Origin: Salinimicrobium sediminis
GTDB lineage: Bacteria; Bacteroidota; Bacteroidia; Flavobacteriales; Flavobacteriaceae
Direction: 5' to 3'
Length of the DNA: 64,000 bases
NCBI RefSeq assembly: GCF_900215295.1
Contig: NZ_OCMF01000002.1
Location: 659,187-723,186, forward strand
Shown here: positions 19,023-28,498 of the stretch, piece by piece
Layout of the letters: each line of letters starts with the position of its first letter
How positions within the stretch are numbered: the first letter of the stretch is position 1
The notes under the pieces: model-generated
What the model saw: only the letters and a program-made list of their open reading frames with translations
Databases searched by the model: none
What the model was told of the DNA's origin: nothing
Translations under genes and position numbers: made by a program

Positions 19023-20724
19023 AACAGTCAATATAAATCTCGCCGGCGTTTTCTTTCATATAGATGAAGATGCTTATGCCAGGCTGCAACATTATCTTGA
19101 GGCTATAAGACGGTCCCTAACCAATACTCACGGGCAGGAAGAGATCATTCATGATATTGAGGCTCGTATTGCTGAACTTTTTTCTGAAAAGATCAAGACA
19201 GAGAGACAGGTAATAGGAGTTCGCGAGGTAGATGAGGTGATCGCTGTTATGGGACAGCCGGAAGATTATGTGCTCGATGAGGAAATATTTGAAGATGAAC
19301 CTGTCTACACTAAAAGAAGAGGTAAAAAGCTTTTTCGGGATACAGAGAACAGCTACGTAGGAGGAGTTTCGTCAGGACTCGCTCATTATACAGGGATAGA
19401 TGCCTTATGGATAAGGTTGCTATGGATCCTGCTTACTATTTTCTCAACAGGTGCTTTTATCCTTATTTACATCGCTCTCTGGATCTTTGTTCCCGAAGCT
19501 AAAACCACCGCAGATAAACTCGCCATGCATGGCGAGGAGGTGACCATTAGCAATATTGAGAAAAAGATACGTGAAGGTTTTGATGAAGTTTCGGGAAAGG
19601 TAAAGGATATCAATTACGAAAAATACGGATATAAAGCCAAAGCAGGTGCCAGTTCCGCAGCCACCGCAGTGGGAGATGTGGTAAAATTTCTGCTCAACCT
19701 GTTCGTAAAACTAATTGGTGTCTTCCTATTGTTAATAGCCGGGGCTACGCTAATAGGATTGTTTATAGGTCTATTCTCCATAGGAACATTTGGGATTATT
19801 GAAGCGCCCTGGACAGATTTTATTGAGATCACAGGTCCGGGAGCCGATAGCATCTGGATCATTTCTGCACTCGCTTTCTTTGCAGTAGGAATTCCATTTT
19901 TCTTCCTGTTCATCCTGGGGTTAAAGATCCTCGTGAAGAATCTAAGGTCTATAGGAAAAACTGCAAAACTGGTGTTACTGGCGTTGTGGATCATCTCTAT
20001 ACTCGGACTTGTTTTCTTCGGAATACAGGAGGCTACGGAAAGAGCTTTTGACGGTGAAGTAAGGATTTCTGAAACTCTTCCGGTCACTTCAAACGACACA
20101 CTGTATATCAGTATGATGGGAGATCCGCAGTTGAATTCTACTCCCTACCGTTCCGGAGACTTCAATATTTCCTATGATCAAAATGACCAAAAGGTCATCT
20201 GGTCACAGGATGTGCAGTTGATCGTTAAATCTACTACAGATTCTGTAGGAAGAATGGAGATCATCAAATACGCTGAAGGAAAAAATTATGAAGAAGCACG
20301 TGCCAGAGCCGAAAACATCAACTATTCGACCTCTTTCTCTAACGGAAGACTTGAACTGGGCGGTATCTTAACCACAGATCCTGAAAACAAGTACAGGGAC
20401 CAACGGGTACAGGTAACCTTGTTTCTGCCAATTGGAGCAGTGATCTATGCTGCAGACAATACTTATTCCTTCCACAGGAATTCAGATTATTACGATGATA
20501 TTCTGCATAATGGTTATGAGGAGAGACACCTAAGGATCACCAGGGAAGGCACCGAGTGTCTCGACTGTCCTGCAGAAGAAGAAGAAGAAGAAGATCCCTG
20601 GGGAGACTCAGAGGAAAGTGAAGACATGGAAACCGATTGGGATACTGAAGCTGCAGAAGAAAATGCTTCAGAAGTACCAAATACAAACCTACGGGACACA
20701 ACTGCAGTTGACACAATTCCATAA
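19015..20724 (+). CDS. PspC domain membrane protein with acidic C terminus
   Basis: A 569-residue multi-domain membrane protein. Order: a soluble N-terminal part (1-100; INLAGVFFHIDEDAYARLQ, HAAS-like fold common in PadR partners), a PspC domain (about 103-160, YVGGVSSGLAHYTGIDALWIRLLW then a membrane helix), a linker, then more membrane helices (about 222-265, 280-308, 318-340), and an extracytoplasmic beta-rich domain (350-515) ending in an acidic, Glu-Asp-rich tail. PspC proteins act in envelope stress; with PadR and DUF4870 this looks like a membrane-monitoring unit. Start overlaps padR by eight bases. Confidence 0.9.
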   Translation: MNKTVNINLAGVFFHIDEDAYARLQHYLEAIRRSLTNTHGQEEIIHDIEARIAELFSEKIKTERQVIGVREVDEVIAVMGQPEDYVLDEEIFEDEPVYTKRRGKKLFRDTENSYVGGVSSGLAHYTGIDALWIRLLWILLTIFSTGAFILIYIALWIFVPEAKTTADKLAMHGEEVTISNIEKKIREGFDEVSGKVKDINYEKYGYKAKAGASSAATAVGDVVKFLLNLFVKLIGVFLLLIAGATLIGLFIGLFSIGTFGIIEAPWTDFIEITGPGADSIWIISALAFFAVGIPFFFLFILGLKILVKNLRSIGKTAKLVLLALWIISILGLVFFGIQEATERAFDGEVRISETLPVTSNDTLYISMMGDPQLNSTPYRSGDFNISYDQNDQKVIWSQDVQLIVKSTTDSVGRMEIIKYAEGKNYEEARARAENINYSTSFSNGRLELGGILTTDPENKYRDQRVQVTLFLPIGAVIYAADNTYSFHRNSDYYDDILHNGYEERHLRITREGTECLDCPAEEEEEEDPWGDSEESEDMETDWDTEAAEENASEVPNTNLRDTTAVDTIP

Positions 20725-20726
20725 TT

Positions 20727-20867
20727 ATGAGTGTGCTCATCGAAGTAATAGTAGGAGCAGTACTTTCAATTTTGATGAGTGCTGAGGTAAAAAGAGACAT
20801 GGTATCTAACGATGTGAAATTAGAACAGGTCTCTGAAGTCACTGTTCAGATAAATTGTAACAGATAA
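20727..20867 (+). CDS. Possible 46-residue small protein after PspC gene
   Basis: ATG two bases after the PspC stop, open for 46 codons (MSVLIEVIVGAVLSILMSAE...). It has a short hydrophobic N-terminal stretch and a polar tail, and ends 16 bases before the terminator. Bacteroidota PadR-PspC operons frequently carry a head-GIN (DUF2807) gene after PspC; this could be a decayed start of one, or a genuine small protein. Nothing recognisable beyond that; treat as tentative. Confidence 0.35.
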   Translation: MSVLIEVIVGAVLSILMSAEVKRDMVSNDVKLEQVSEVTVQINCNR

Positions 20868-20882
20868 AGATTTTTGGAAACT

Positions 20883-20914
20883 AAAAAGGCTGCCATAACC
20901 GGCAGCCTTTTTTA
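20883..20914. terminator. Bidirectional terminator between PspC operon and trxB
   Basis: AAAAAGGCTGCC/GGCAGCCTTTTTT (20883-20894, 20901 onward) with a six-base loop; A and T runs allow use from both sides. Confidence 0.9.
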
Positions 20915-20934
20915 TTACTATACTCTATGATTCA

Positions 20935-21906
20935 TTACTCTGTGGTAACTTCTTCACTACTTTCAACAGCCGCAAGATATCTTTCGGCATCAAGAGCCGC
21001 CATACAACCCGTACCGGCAGCAGTGATCGCCTGCCTGTATTCTTTATCCTGCACATCGCCTGAGGCAAATACCCCCGGATAATTGGTTTTTGTTGTTTTT
21101 CCCTGAGTGATCAAATACCCGGTGCTGTCCATATCCAGCTGACCTTTGAAAATTTCGGTATTTGGCTTATGCCCAATTGCAATGAAAAGACCTGTGATCT
21201 TGATCTCTTCTTTTTCTCCGGTTTGATTATTGAGCATTCTCAACCCTTCAACCACCTGATCTCCCAATACCTCATCAACTTCAGTATTGAATCTAAGGTC
21301 AATATTCTTAGTATTGAATACCCTATGCTGCATAGCCTTAGATGCCTTTAATTCATCCTTTCTAACCAACATAGTCACCTTATTACAAATGTTTGCCAGA
21401 TAGGTAGCTTCTTCGGCTGCGGTATCACCACCTCCAACGATGGCTACATCCTGGCCTTTGTAGAAAAATCCATCACATACAGCACAAGCTGAAACTCCGC
21501 CTCCTCTCAATCTCTGTTCACTGGGAAGCCCAAGGTATTTTGCCGTTGCTCCTGTAGAAATTATTACAGATTCGGCTTCTATCCAGGTTGAATTATCTAC
21601 GCATATCTGGTGTATTCCACCCATTTCATTGCTTAACCTCACTTCGGTCACCATACCTATCCTTACCTGGGTCCCAAACCTCTCAGCTTGCTTTTGTAGG
21701 TCTATCATCAATGCAGGGCCATCTATTCCCTCTGGATAGCCAGGGAAATTATCAACTTCGGTAGTTGTGGTAAGTTGGCCACCCGGTTCCATCCCCGTGT
21801 ACATTACAGGATGAAGATCTGCGCGGGCAGCATATATGGCCGCAGTATAACCAGCCGGACCGGAGCCTATGATAAGGCATTTAATTCTTTCTTTAGTTTC
21901 ACTCAT
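20935..21906 (-). CDS. trxB: Thioredoxin-disulfide reductase
   Basis: NADPH-dependent flavoprotein that reduces thioredoxin. 323 residues. Seen: FAD-binding GSGPAGYTAAIYAARA (residues 15-30), the redox pair Cys141-Ala-Val-Cys144 in SACAVCDGFF, the NADPH-binding GGGDTAAEEA, and C-terminal GVFASGDVQDKEYRQAITAAGTG. All low-Mr TrxB hallmarks are intact. Monocistronic, with a -7 element just upstream and a shared terminator downstream. Confidence 0.97.
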   Translation of the reverse strand: MSETKERIKCLIIGSGPAGYTAAIYAARADLHPVMYTGMEPGGQLTTTTEVDNFPGYPEGIDGPALMIDLQKQAERFGTQVRIGMVTEVRLSNEMGGIHQICVDNSTWIEAESVIISTGATAKYLGLPSEQRLRGGGVSACAVCDGFFYKGQDVAIVGGGDTAAEEATYLANICNKVTMLVRKDELKASKAMQHRVFNTKNIDLRFNTEVDEVLGDQVVEGLRMLNNQTGEKEEIKITGLFIAIGHKPNTEIFKGQLDMDSTGYLITQGKTTKTNYPGVFASGDVQDKEYRQAITAAGTGCMAALDAERYLAAVESSEEVTTE

Positions 21907-21928
21907 TACTGTAGAATTTTTCTCAAAA

Positions 21929-21936
21929 CAAAAGTA
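21929..21936 (-). promoter_or_regulatory. -7 promoter element for trxB
   Basis: Minus-strand TACTTTTG, matching TAnnTTTG, 22 bases from the trxB start. No -33 partner at the standard spacing. Confidence 0.5.
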
Positions 21937-22049
21937 CTAACTTTCATAGAAAATTTTTCGGTTAAAACATACAGATTTGTTATTCAGGTATAAAGCTTCC
22001 GCATTTTGAAGATGTTTCTTTACTCCTGCTATTCCTTTACCTTTGTCGC

Positions 22050-22694
22050 ATGGTTGAACTTTCATTTTTCAACATTTTGGATCTTTTGGGTACCAGTGCT
22101 TTTGCGATTTCAGGAGCCCTGGCCGCAATGAACCGGCGGCTTGATCTTTTTGGAATTTTTATCATCGCCTTTGTGACAGCAATTGGAGGAGGTACTATTA
22201 GGGATATTCTTATTGATAACACCCCGGTGACCTGGATGGAGAATACTGTTTACATTTATTTAATTGGAGTTGTCACCATTATTACCATCATTTTTAGAAC
22301 GCAGCTCGACCGACTAAAAAAGTCTCTTTTTCTCTTTGACTCCATCGGCCTTGGGATCTTTACAATTACCGGAGTAGAACTGGGGATACAAAACGACCTC
22401 AACCCGATCATTTGCATTACCCTTGGTGCAATGACCGGAACATTTGGTGGGGTGATAAGAGATATCCTATGTAATGAGATCCCTGTCATCTTTAGAAAAG
22501 AGATCTACGCTACAGCATCTATAATGGGTGGCCTGGCTTTCATCCTCCTTCATGAATTATATTTCAACCAGGATGTCATCTATATAATTACCTCCCTAAC
22601 GGTAATAATCATAAGGTTGATGGCTGTAAAATTCAAGATCTCTCTTCCCTCCTTTTATCTTTCAGAAGAGAGAAATCCTAATTTAGATCTTTAA
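22050..22694 (+). CDS. TRIC-type cation channel (UPF0126/YadS family)
   Basis: A 214-residue integral membrane protein with two homologous three-helix units plus a seventh helix. Unit 1: GTSAFAISGALAAMNRRLDLFGIFIIAFVTAIGGGTIRDIL; unit 2: SIGLGIFTITGVELGIQ...LGAMTGTFGGVIRDIL. The repeated G-G-[GT]-x-R-D motif (kinked pore helices) marks the trimeric intracellular cation channel family. Bacterial TRICs conduct K+ or Na+ in vitro; physiological role unclear. Isolated gene between trxB and a small secreted protein. Confidence 0.93.
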   Translation: MVELSFFNILDLLGTSAFAISGALAAMNRRLDLFGIFIIAFVTAIGGGTIRDILIDNTPVTWMENTVYIYLIGVVTIITIIFRTQLDRLKKSLFLFDSIGLGIFTITGVELGIQNDLNPIICITLGAMTGTFGGVIRDILCNEIPVIFRKEIYATASIMGGLAFILLHELYFNQDVIYIITSLTVIIIRLMAVKFKISLPSFYLSEERNPNLDL

Positions 22695-22829
22695 GCTTTT
22701 ACCTTAACAGGAAAAGATTTACAGAATTTTTTATCCCTCACTGTAACGAACTCGTTTTCAGACAGTCTTTAAAGTAAGAAGTCAAAATCCCCCAGGAAAA
22801 TTGATTATTAACTATTAAAGATTTGTGTC

Positions 22830-23183
22830 ATGGGACGATTAAAAATTTTATTGGTAACGCTGATTTTTACTATTAGCACTGTTATTTTTGCTGAAAGATC
22901 CGCAAGAATATATGACCTTCAAGGGCTTTCTGCCGAGATAGAAATGTTACTTAGAGATTCTGATAAGCCTCTAATGGAAGGAAATAGCGTAACCGTATTT
23001 TTCTCCATTTCTGAAGATAAGACCATTCAATATGTTACTGTAGCAGCACCAAATGGTGAAATGAGCCAACTGCTTCAGGAAAAACTTTTCGATCACCAGC
23101 TCGACGGAAATAAATGGAGAGAAGGTATCATCTATGAATTAACTATTGAAGGTAGAACTTCTGTGGCCTGTCTTTCCAAATAA
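22830..23183 (+). CDS. Small secreted protein of unknown function
   Basis: A 117-residue protein with a signal peptide (residues 3-21, LKILLVTLIFTISTVIFA) and a single small alpha/beta domain: LSAEIEMLLRDS, then NSVTVFFSISEDKTIQYVTVAAPNG, and YELTIEGRTS. The helix-strand-strand order recalls a TonB C-terminal-like fold without the TonB motif, but I cannot assign it. Ends with a strong terminator, so it is a single-gene unit. Confidence 0.68.
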   Translation: MGRLKILLVTLIFTISTVIFAERSARIYDLQGLSAEIEMLLRDSDKPLMEGNSVTVFFSISEDKTIQYVTVAAPNGEMSQLLQEKLFDHQLDGNKWREGIIYELTIEGRTSVACLSK

Positions 23184-23226
23184 AAATTTCCGGGTTTCTT
23201 TACAACTACCCAATTCTTCAAAAACT

Positions 23227-23262
23227 AAAATAACCCGTGCTACCAGGCCGGGTTATTTTTTT
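23227..23262. terminator. Terminator between convergent genes
   Basis: AAAATAACCCG/CGGGTTATTTTTTT (23227-23237 and 23249-23262), 11-base loop; the A run lets it serve the minus-strand dehydrogenase too. Confidence 0.88.
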
Positions 23263-23290
23263 ACAAGTTTCCTGACGACTACCTGCCGCA

Positions 23291-24199
23291 TCAATGAAAA
23301 ATCTCTTCTGAACTATCCTTTAAATTCTGTAAAACCTTTTCTGAAAGGCGCTTCTGTGTTTCTGCTGCCCAGCCCGCACTTTTTGTGGCAGTGATCATTC
23401 CGCGTAATTCTTCTGTCCCTTCCGAAAGTTCCTTTTTCCCATCCCCGTCAAAAATGGCAAAATTCCCTCCTTTCTTTATCCAATCCACAAATTCTGCTTC
23501 TTGAAATGGCAACCCCAGGGAGGTGTTGATAAGGATCTTCCCCGTCCCAAAAATGTCAAATTCCTTAGCTCCTAATATTTTTGTGTTTTTTGGGAGATGA
23601 AGAGAGACCACATCCACCGAGCTGAGTAATTCTTCCAACTCCAGGTAAGTCACTCCCTTTTTCTCCCATTCTTTTTTCCTGCTTCGGCTAAAGTAATACA
23701 GATCAGCTCCAAAAGGAAGAAGACATTGCGCCAGCAACTGGCCGGTAGTACCCAGGCCAATAATCCCGATTTTCTTGTCGGTTAATTCTACCGGCATTTC
23801 CTTCCATTGGTAATCTCCAAGGCCGTGAAACAGCCGTATCAATTCTGAAATAATGAATTCCGCCACCCCGGGATCGCCGTAATCTTTGATTCCTTTTACC
23901 AATATACCTCTGCTACGGGCAAAATCCACTGCAACGTTAGCAGATTCATTATCATACAGACTACAGGCCATCCCGATATATTTGAGATTGGAACATTTTG
24001 ATAAAATCTCCTTATCCAATTTTGTCCTCCACGAAACAATTACTGCATCTGCATTTTTTATCCTTGCAATGATCTCTTTTCTGCTCCCCGGATAGTCTTC
24101 AAAAACCTCAATTTTCTCTTCACTATATCCCTGAAGCTCTTCCAGCGCCCACGGCTCTAGCTTAGTATGATCAACACAAACGATCTTTTGGAATTTCAT
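23291..24199 (-). CDS. D-isomer 2-hydroxyacid dehydrogenase family protein
   Basis: A 302-residue NAD(P)-dependent oxidoreductase. Seen: Rossmann signature GIIGLGTTGQLLAQCL (about residues 148-163), a preceding substrate-side region, SLHLPKNTKILG and INTSLGLPFQEAEFVDWI. The usual catalytic Arg of (x)NxxRG is not clear: the segment reads LINTSLGLPF where LINTARG is expected, and the His-containing TPH motif near the C terminus is replaced by TATKSAGW. So the fold is present but the catalytic residues look altered; it may act on an unusual substrate or be inactive. Flanked by 7-base repeats upstream. Confidence 0.75.
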   Translation of the reverse strand: MKFQKIVCVDHTKLEPWALEELQGYSEEKIEVFEDYPGSRKEIIARIKNADAVIVSWRTKLDKEILSKCSNLKYIGMACSLYDNESANVAVDFARSRGILVKGIKDYGDPGVAEFIISELIRLFHGLGDYQWKEMPVELTDKKIGIIGLGTTGQLLAQCLLPFGADLYYFSRSRKKEWEKKGVTYLELEELLSSVDVVSLHLPKNTKILGAKEFDIFGTGKILINTSLGLPFQEAEFVDWIKKGGNFAIFDGDGKKELSEGTEELRGMITATKSAGWAAETQKRLSEKVLQNLKDSSEEIFH

Positions 24200-24203
24200 A
24201 AAT

Positions 24204-24357
24204 AGATGTTAGATATGAGATGTGAGATGTGAGATGTGAGATGTGAGACTTTAGATTTTTGTTGCAGGTTACAGGTTGCTGGTTGGGGTTGAATTGACCG
24301 TCACACGTTGAACTTTGATTTTAGAACCTGAAACCTGGAACCTGAAACTTTGAACCT
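24204..24357. repeat. Two 7-base-period repeat tracts
   Basis: First tract: GATGTTA, GATATGA, then four GAGATGT units (24217-24244). Second: inverse-polarity units GCAGGTT, ACAGGTT, GCTGGTT (24264 on), then GAACCTG, AAACCTG, GAACCTG, AAACTTT, GAACCTT up to the end of the gene downstream. Both step by seven bases. Confidence 0.8.
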
Positions 24358-25899
24358 TTAGAGCGGAATATTGCCGTGTTTCCTATCGATCCTCAATACC
24401 TCTTTATTCTCCAGCATACTAAATGCCTTTAATAATTTTCTTCGGGTATCACGTGGTTTGATTACCTCATCTATGAATCCTCGTTCTGCAGCTTTAAATG
24501 GGTTCGCAAATTTTTCCGCATACTCCTGCTCTTTTTCTGAAAGCTTCAGCTCAGGGTTTTCTGCTTCCTTAATTTCCTTTCTAAAAATGATCTCGCTGGC
24601 ACCTTTTGCTCCCATCACCGCAATTTCGGCTGTTGGCCAGGCAAAATTGAGGTCGGCACCAATATGTTTGGAGTTCATCACATCATAGGCACCCCCATAG
24701 GCTTTTCTGGTGATCACCGTCACCCTTGGCACGGTAGCTTCACTCAGTGCATATAATAATTTTGCACCATGTAGAATGATCCCGTTCCACTCCTGATCGG
24801 TTCCCGGAAGGAAACCCGGAACATCCACCAGCACCAGTAGCGGAATATTGAAGCAGTCGCAAAAACGGGTAAATCTGGCGGCTTTTCGGGAGGAATCCAC
24901 ATCCAGAACGCCTGCCAGACTCATGGGTTGATTGGCTACTATTCCAATACTCCTGCCCCCTAGTCTTGCAAAGCCGACGATAATATTATCGGCGTAATTC
25001 TTATGGATCTCAAAAAAGCTGTTTTCATCGATGATCCCTTTGATCACCCCGTGCATATCATAAGGTTTACTGGAGCTGTCTGGTACTATATTCTCCAGCT
25101 CTTCGCGAAGCTCATCTCCCAGTTCAAAATCGAATTTTTCGGGAGTATTTTTATTGTTCTGTGGCAGGTAGCTCAACAACTTCTTAATGTCTTCAAGACA
25201 GCTGATATCGTTTGCAGAAGTAATGTGCGTGACCCCGCTTTTTGTAGAATGTGTACTTGCACCTCCAAGCTCTTCGGAAGTTACTTCTTCATTCGTTACA
25301 GTCTTCACCACGTTCGGCCCGGTTACAAACATATAGCTGGTATCCTGCACCATAAGTGTAAAGTCTGTCATAGCGGGAGAATAAACAGCTCCCCCCGCAC
25401 AGGGGCCCATGATTGCAGAGATCTGCGGGATCACTCCCGAAGCCTGTACATTGCGATAAAATATATCAGCATAACCACCCAATGACCTCACCCCTTCCTG
25501 TATCCTTGCTCCGCCTGAATCGTTTAAACCAATTATTGGGGCTCCCACTTTCATGGCATGGTCCATAACCTTGCAGATCTTTTCGGCATGGGTTTCAGAA
25601 AGGGAACCTCCAAAAACGGTAAAATCCTGGGCAAATACATAGACAAGTCGGCCGTTGATGGTCCCGTATCCCGTGACCACGCCATCCCCGTAATACTGCT
25701 GCTTTTCCATACCAAAGTCGGTAGTGCGATGGGTTACAAGGATGCCGATCTCTTCAAAAGAACCTTCATCAAGCAGGTAATCCACCCGCTCCCTGGCAGT
25801 AAGTTTTCTTTGTTCGTGTTGCTTTGCAATTCTTTTCTCACCTCCGCCTTTTAAGGCTTCAGCGATCTTTTTATTTAACTTTTCGGTATTCTCACTCAT
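24358..25899 (-). CDS. Acyl-CoA carboxylase carboxyltransferase subunit
   Basis: Biotin-dependent carboxyltransferase of 513 residues joining both halves (propionyl-CoA carboxylase beta type), which moves CO2 from carboxybiotin to acyl-CoA. Seen: [21 protein letters not shown] near the N terminus, [36 protein letters not shown] (oxyanion Gly-rich turn), and [20 protein letters not shown] in the C-terminal half. Together with the biotin carboxylase and BCCP genes it forms an operon transcribed BCCP-carboxylase-transferase. Propionyl-CoA or methylcrotonyl-CoA carboxylase are both possible; the sequence alone does not separate them. Confidence 0.93.
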   Translation of the reverse strand: MSENTEKLNKKIAEALKGGGEKRIAKQHEQRKLTARERVDYLLDEGSFEEIGILVTHRTTDFGMEKQQYYGDGVVTGYGTINGRLVYVFAQDFTVFGGSLSETHAEKICKVMDHAMKVGAPIIGLNDSGGARIQEGVRSLGGYADIFYRNVQASGVIPQISAIMGPCAGGAVYSPAMTDFTLMVQDTSYMFVTGPNVVKTVTNEEVTSEELGGASTHSTKSGVTHITSANDISCLEDIKKLLSYLPQNNKNTPEKFDFELGDELREELENIVPDSSSKPYDMHGVIKGIIDENSFFEIHKNYADNIIVGFARLGGRSIGIVANQPMSLAGVLDVDSSRKAARFTRFCDCFNIPLLVLVDVPGFLPGTDQEWNGIILHGAKLLYALSEATVPRVTVITRKAYGGAYDVMNSKHIGADLNFAWPTAEIAVMGAKGASEIIFRKEIKEAENPELKLSEKEQEYAEKFANPFKAAERGFIDEVIKPRDTRRKLLKAFSMLENKEVLRIDRKHGNIPL

Positions 25900-25918
25900 A
25901 GCTTTTCTGCTTCCGAAG

Positions 25919-27361
25919 TTATTTGTTGGGTAATTTTAGTTGCTGCCGGTCCTTAAGATATTCCCGAAGTGCAATAATTGAAGCCAGCTCTGCCTCTTCT
26001 TCAAACTGATTACGCAGCTTATCTGCCGAATAATATTTTTTGACGAAATGAGTATCGAAATTTCCGCTCCTGAAGGCTTCATGTTCAAAAACAAATTTCC
26101 CGAAGGGAAGCGTCGTACTCACCCCTTCCACTTCATAATTATTAATTGCCTTCAGCATACGCTGTATCGCCTCTTCCCGGGTTTTTCCGTAGGTAATGAG
26201 CTTGGCCAGCATAGGATCATAATAGATGGGAACTTCCATCCCTTCTTCAAAACCATCATCAAGGCGTACTCCTTCCCCTGAAGGTCCCCGATATGTTTGC
26301 AGCAGCCCTACACTGGGCATAAAATCTTCAAGAGGATCTTCGGCATATACTCTAAGTTCCACCGCATGGCCGCTGATCTTTAGGTCTTCCTGAGTAAACT
26401 CTAGAGTTTCTCCCCTGGCAACTTTTATCTGTTGTTCTACGAGATCTATCCCGGTAATGAGCTCAGTGACGGGATGCTCCACCTGCAAGCGGGTATTCAT
26501 CTCCAAAAAGTAGAAATTTCGCTGTTCATCCAGGAGGAATTCCACTGTCCCTGCGCCTACATAATCACAGGCCTTAGCTACTTTTACCGCAGCCTCACCC
26601 ATTTTTTTTCTCAACTCCTCATCAAGAATTACCGAAGGAGCTTCCTCCACCACCTTTTGATGTCGCCGTTGTATGCTGCATTCGCGCTCGAACAGGTGCA
26701 GGTAATTGCCATGGGTATCGGCTAAAACCTGTATCTCAATGTGCCGCGGGCTTCCAATATACTTTTCAATAAAAACCGAACCATCCCCAAAAGCAGATTC
26801 TGCTTCACTAATGGCACGTTTCATTTGATCCTCCAGGTCCTTTTCCCGTTCTACGATCCTCATTCCTTTTCCGCCTCCTCCCGCGGAAGCTTTTATTAGA
26901 ATGGGAAATCCTATTTCGGCTGCAATCTTTTTGGCTTTTTCGGGATCTGTAATGGCTTCATCTATTCCGGGGACCATAGGAATGTCATATTCCCTTACTG
27001 CATCCTTGGCAGCAAGTTTGCTCCCCATAACCTTTATGGCTTTTGAACCGGGACCTATCCATATGATGTTATTCTGTTCTACTTTTTCGGCGAAATCGGC
27101 ATTTTCACTTAAAAAGCCGTAGCCGGGATGTATCCCATCGACCTCAAGGTCTTTTGCTACCTCAATGATCTTGTCTCCCAATAAATAAGATTGATTAGAA
27201 GGCGCTTCTCCAATGCAAACAGCTTCATCTGCAAATTTTACATGCGGCGCGTTACGGTCTACCGTGGAGTATACTGCAACTGTTCTTATTCCCATTTTTT
27301 GGGCTGTTTTCATTACACGTAACGCGATCTCTCCCCGGTTTGCAACTAATATCTTTTTCAT
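25919..27361 (-). CDS. accC: Biotin carboxylase subunit (AccC-like)
   Basis: ATP-grasp enzyme of 480 residues that carboxylates biotin on BCCP. Seen: [59 protein letters not shown], the ATP-binding [13 protein letters not shown], and [18 protein letters not shown]. Length and motifs are complete. It lies between the BCCP gene (49 bases upstream) and the carboxyltransferase gene (19 bases downstream), so it is the middle gene of a three-subunit acyl-CoA carboxylase operon, separate from any fatty-acid accA/D set. Confidence 0.95.
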   Translation of the reverse strand: MKKILVANRGEIALRVMKTAQKMGIRTVAVYSTVDRNAPHVKFADEAVCIGEAPSNQSYLLGDKIIEVAKDLEVDGIHPGYGFLSENADFAEKVEQNNIIWIGPGSKAIKVMGSKLAAKDAVREYDIPMVPGIDEAITDPEKAKKIAAEIGFPILIKASAGGGGKGMRIVEREKDLEDQMKRAISEAESAFGDGSVFIEKYIGSPRHIEIQVLADTHGNYLHLFERECSIQRRHQKVVEEAPSVILDEELRKKMGEAAVKVAKACDYVGAGTVEFLLDEQRNFYFLEMNTRLQVEHPVTELITGIDLVEQQIKVARGETLEFTQEDLKISGHAVELRVYAEDPLEDFMPSVGLLQTYRGPSGEGVRLDDGFEEGMEVPIYYDPMLAKLITYGKTREEAIQRMLKAINNYEVEGVSTTLPFGKFVFEHEAFRSGNFDTHFVKKYYSADKLRNQFEEEAELASIIALREYLKDRQQLKLPNK

Positions 27362-27410
27362 TCTGAATTTTTAAAACTGGAATTGCTTATTTAGGATCTA
27401 ATTTTCAGAT

Positions 27411-27896
27411 TTAATCCATCTCAATTAGCAACTGACTCTTATCTACTGTTTCCCCTTTTTGGACGCTTACAAATTTTACTACGCCGTCCCTCGGCGCGGT
27501 AAGGGTATTTTCCATCTTCATGGCTTCCAGCACCAATAAATAATCTCCTTCCTTGACTTCCTGCCCTTCCTCAACCAGGACATCAAGGATAAGTCCCGGC
27601 ATGGGCGCTTTAATGTCATTCACTACCTGTGCGGCAGCAAGACTTAGACCCATTTCATCTATCAACAAGTCAAGTTCATTTGAGATCTTTACCTGGTAAG
27701 ACTTTGAATTGATCTTTACGGTATAGGTTTTCGAAAGAAAATCGGATTCCTGAAGTTCTGCTTTAAAGGAGCGGCTATTGTGTAATATATGGAATGCCGA
27801 AGAGGAACTTTTAGAAACATCTGGCGCCGAAATTTGATCTTTTGTAAATTCAAACTCCAGTTCTCCATTCACCTTTACTTTATATTTCTCTTCCAT
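27411..27896 (-). CDS. Biotin carboxyl carrier protein of acyl-CoA carboxylase
   Basis: A 161-residue biotin acceptor protein. N-terminal half (1-90) is a beta-rich domain that likely docks to the transferase; C-terminal half is a biotinyl domain with MPGLILDVLVEEGQEVKEGD and the biotinylation motif EAMKME, the lysine in the middle being the attachment site. First gene of the BCCP-biotin carboxylase-carboxyltransferase operon. The lack of a Pro-Ala-rich linker is typical of these acyl-CoA carboxylase carriers rather than AccB of the housekeeping complex. Confidence 0.93.
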   Translation of the reverse strand: MEEKYKVKVNGELEFEFTKDQISAPDVSKSSSSAFHILHNSRSFKAELQESDFLSKTYTVKINSKSYQVKISNELDLLIDEMGLSLAAAQVVNDIKAPMPGLILDVLVEEGQEVKEGDYLLVLEAMKMENTLTAPRDGVVKFVSVQKGETVDKSQLLIEMD

Positions 27897-28020
27897 AAAT
27901 GCGATTTTTCTGCGCTTTTGGTAAATATAAAAAAATATTTTCCTTAGAAATTGTCAATATTTTAATACCTGAAACAGATTACAGGCTTCAGGTAAAAAAA
28001 TCTCACAAAAGAAAGATATC

Positions 28021-28407
28021 CTAAAATGTCTTTTTTGGAAGTTGGCTTTCCGGAGAAAATAATTTTTCAATATCCTTTGGAAGAGGCATGGACCGTAAGG
28101 GGGGCACATTAGCTCCCCCGGTGTTACCCAAAGGAATTTTCCCTACAAATGATTTAACCCCGCCCACCAACAGTCGGGGCAGTTGACCCAGGATCTCCTT
28201 AGTATCTTTTATGGCAAAACCAAACTTCAGCATTAGCCAATGTGCATAGGAATGCTCGAGAGGATAAGACTGGCCTATGATATGAGCACGCTCTAAATGA
28301 TGAAATGCCTGTTGCAGATCACCGGCATTATAAAAATTACGATAAAGCACCAGCTCCCTCAAAAAATAGTATTTAAGACGTTTCGGAATTCTAGTATTAA
28401 AGCTCAT
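28021..28407 (-). CDS. DUF3703 protein
   Basis: A 128-residue soluble protein of the DUF3703 family: VLYRNFYNAGDLQQAFHHLERAHIIGQSYPLEHSYAHWLMLKFGF, with the FHHLERAHIIGQ and HWLMLKFG blocks typical of it. Members often lie near heavy-metal export or DUF2231 genes. A tetratricopeptide-like pair of helices is plausible. Here it is followed by a DUF2231 gene and a lipoprotein gene on the same strand, with a 91-base gap. Function unknown. Confidence 0.85.
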   Translation of the reverse strand: MSFNTRIPKRLKYYFLRELVLYRNFYNAGDLQQAFHHLERAHIIGQSYPLEHSYAHWLMLKFGFAIKDTKEILGQLPRLLVGGVKSFVGKIPLGNTGGANVPPLRSMPLPKDIEKLFSPESQLPKKTF

Positions 28408-28498
28408 ATCATCCTGCTAAAAATAACAGCACAATTTAGAAAAGAAATTCTTCAGAATGTAAACAGAGAGTACTTTTTAAAATGGCAAAAGTTCATGA

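Noticed and set aside
23886..24095. Small ORF on the plus strand within the 2-hydroxyacid dehydrogenase
   Set aside because: Antisense shadow with no start context or conservation evidence.
24204..24250. GAGATGT tandem as a CRISPR array
   Set aside because: Repeat unit is 7 bases, no spacers, no cas genes in the window.
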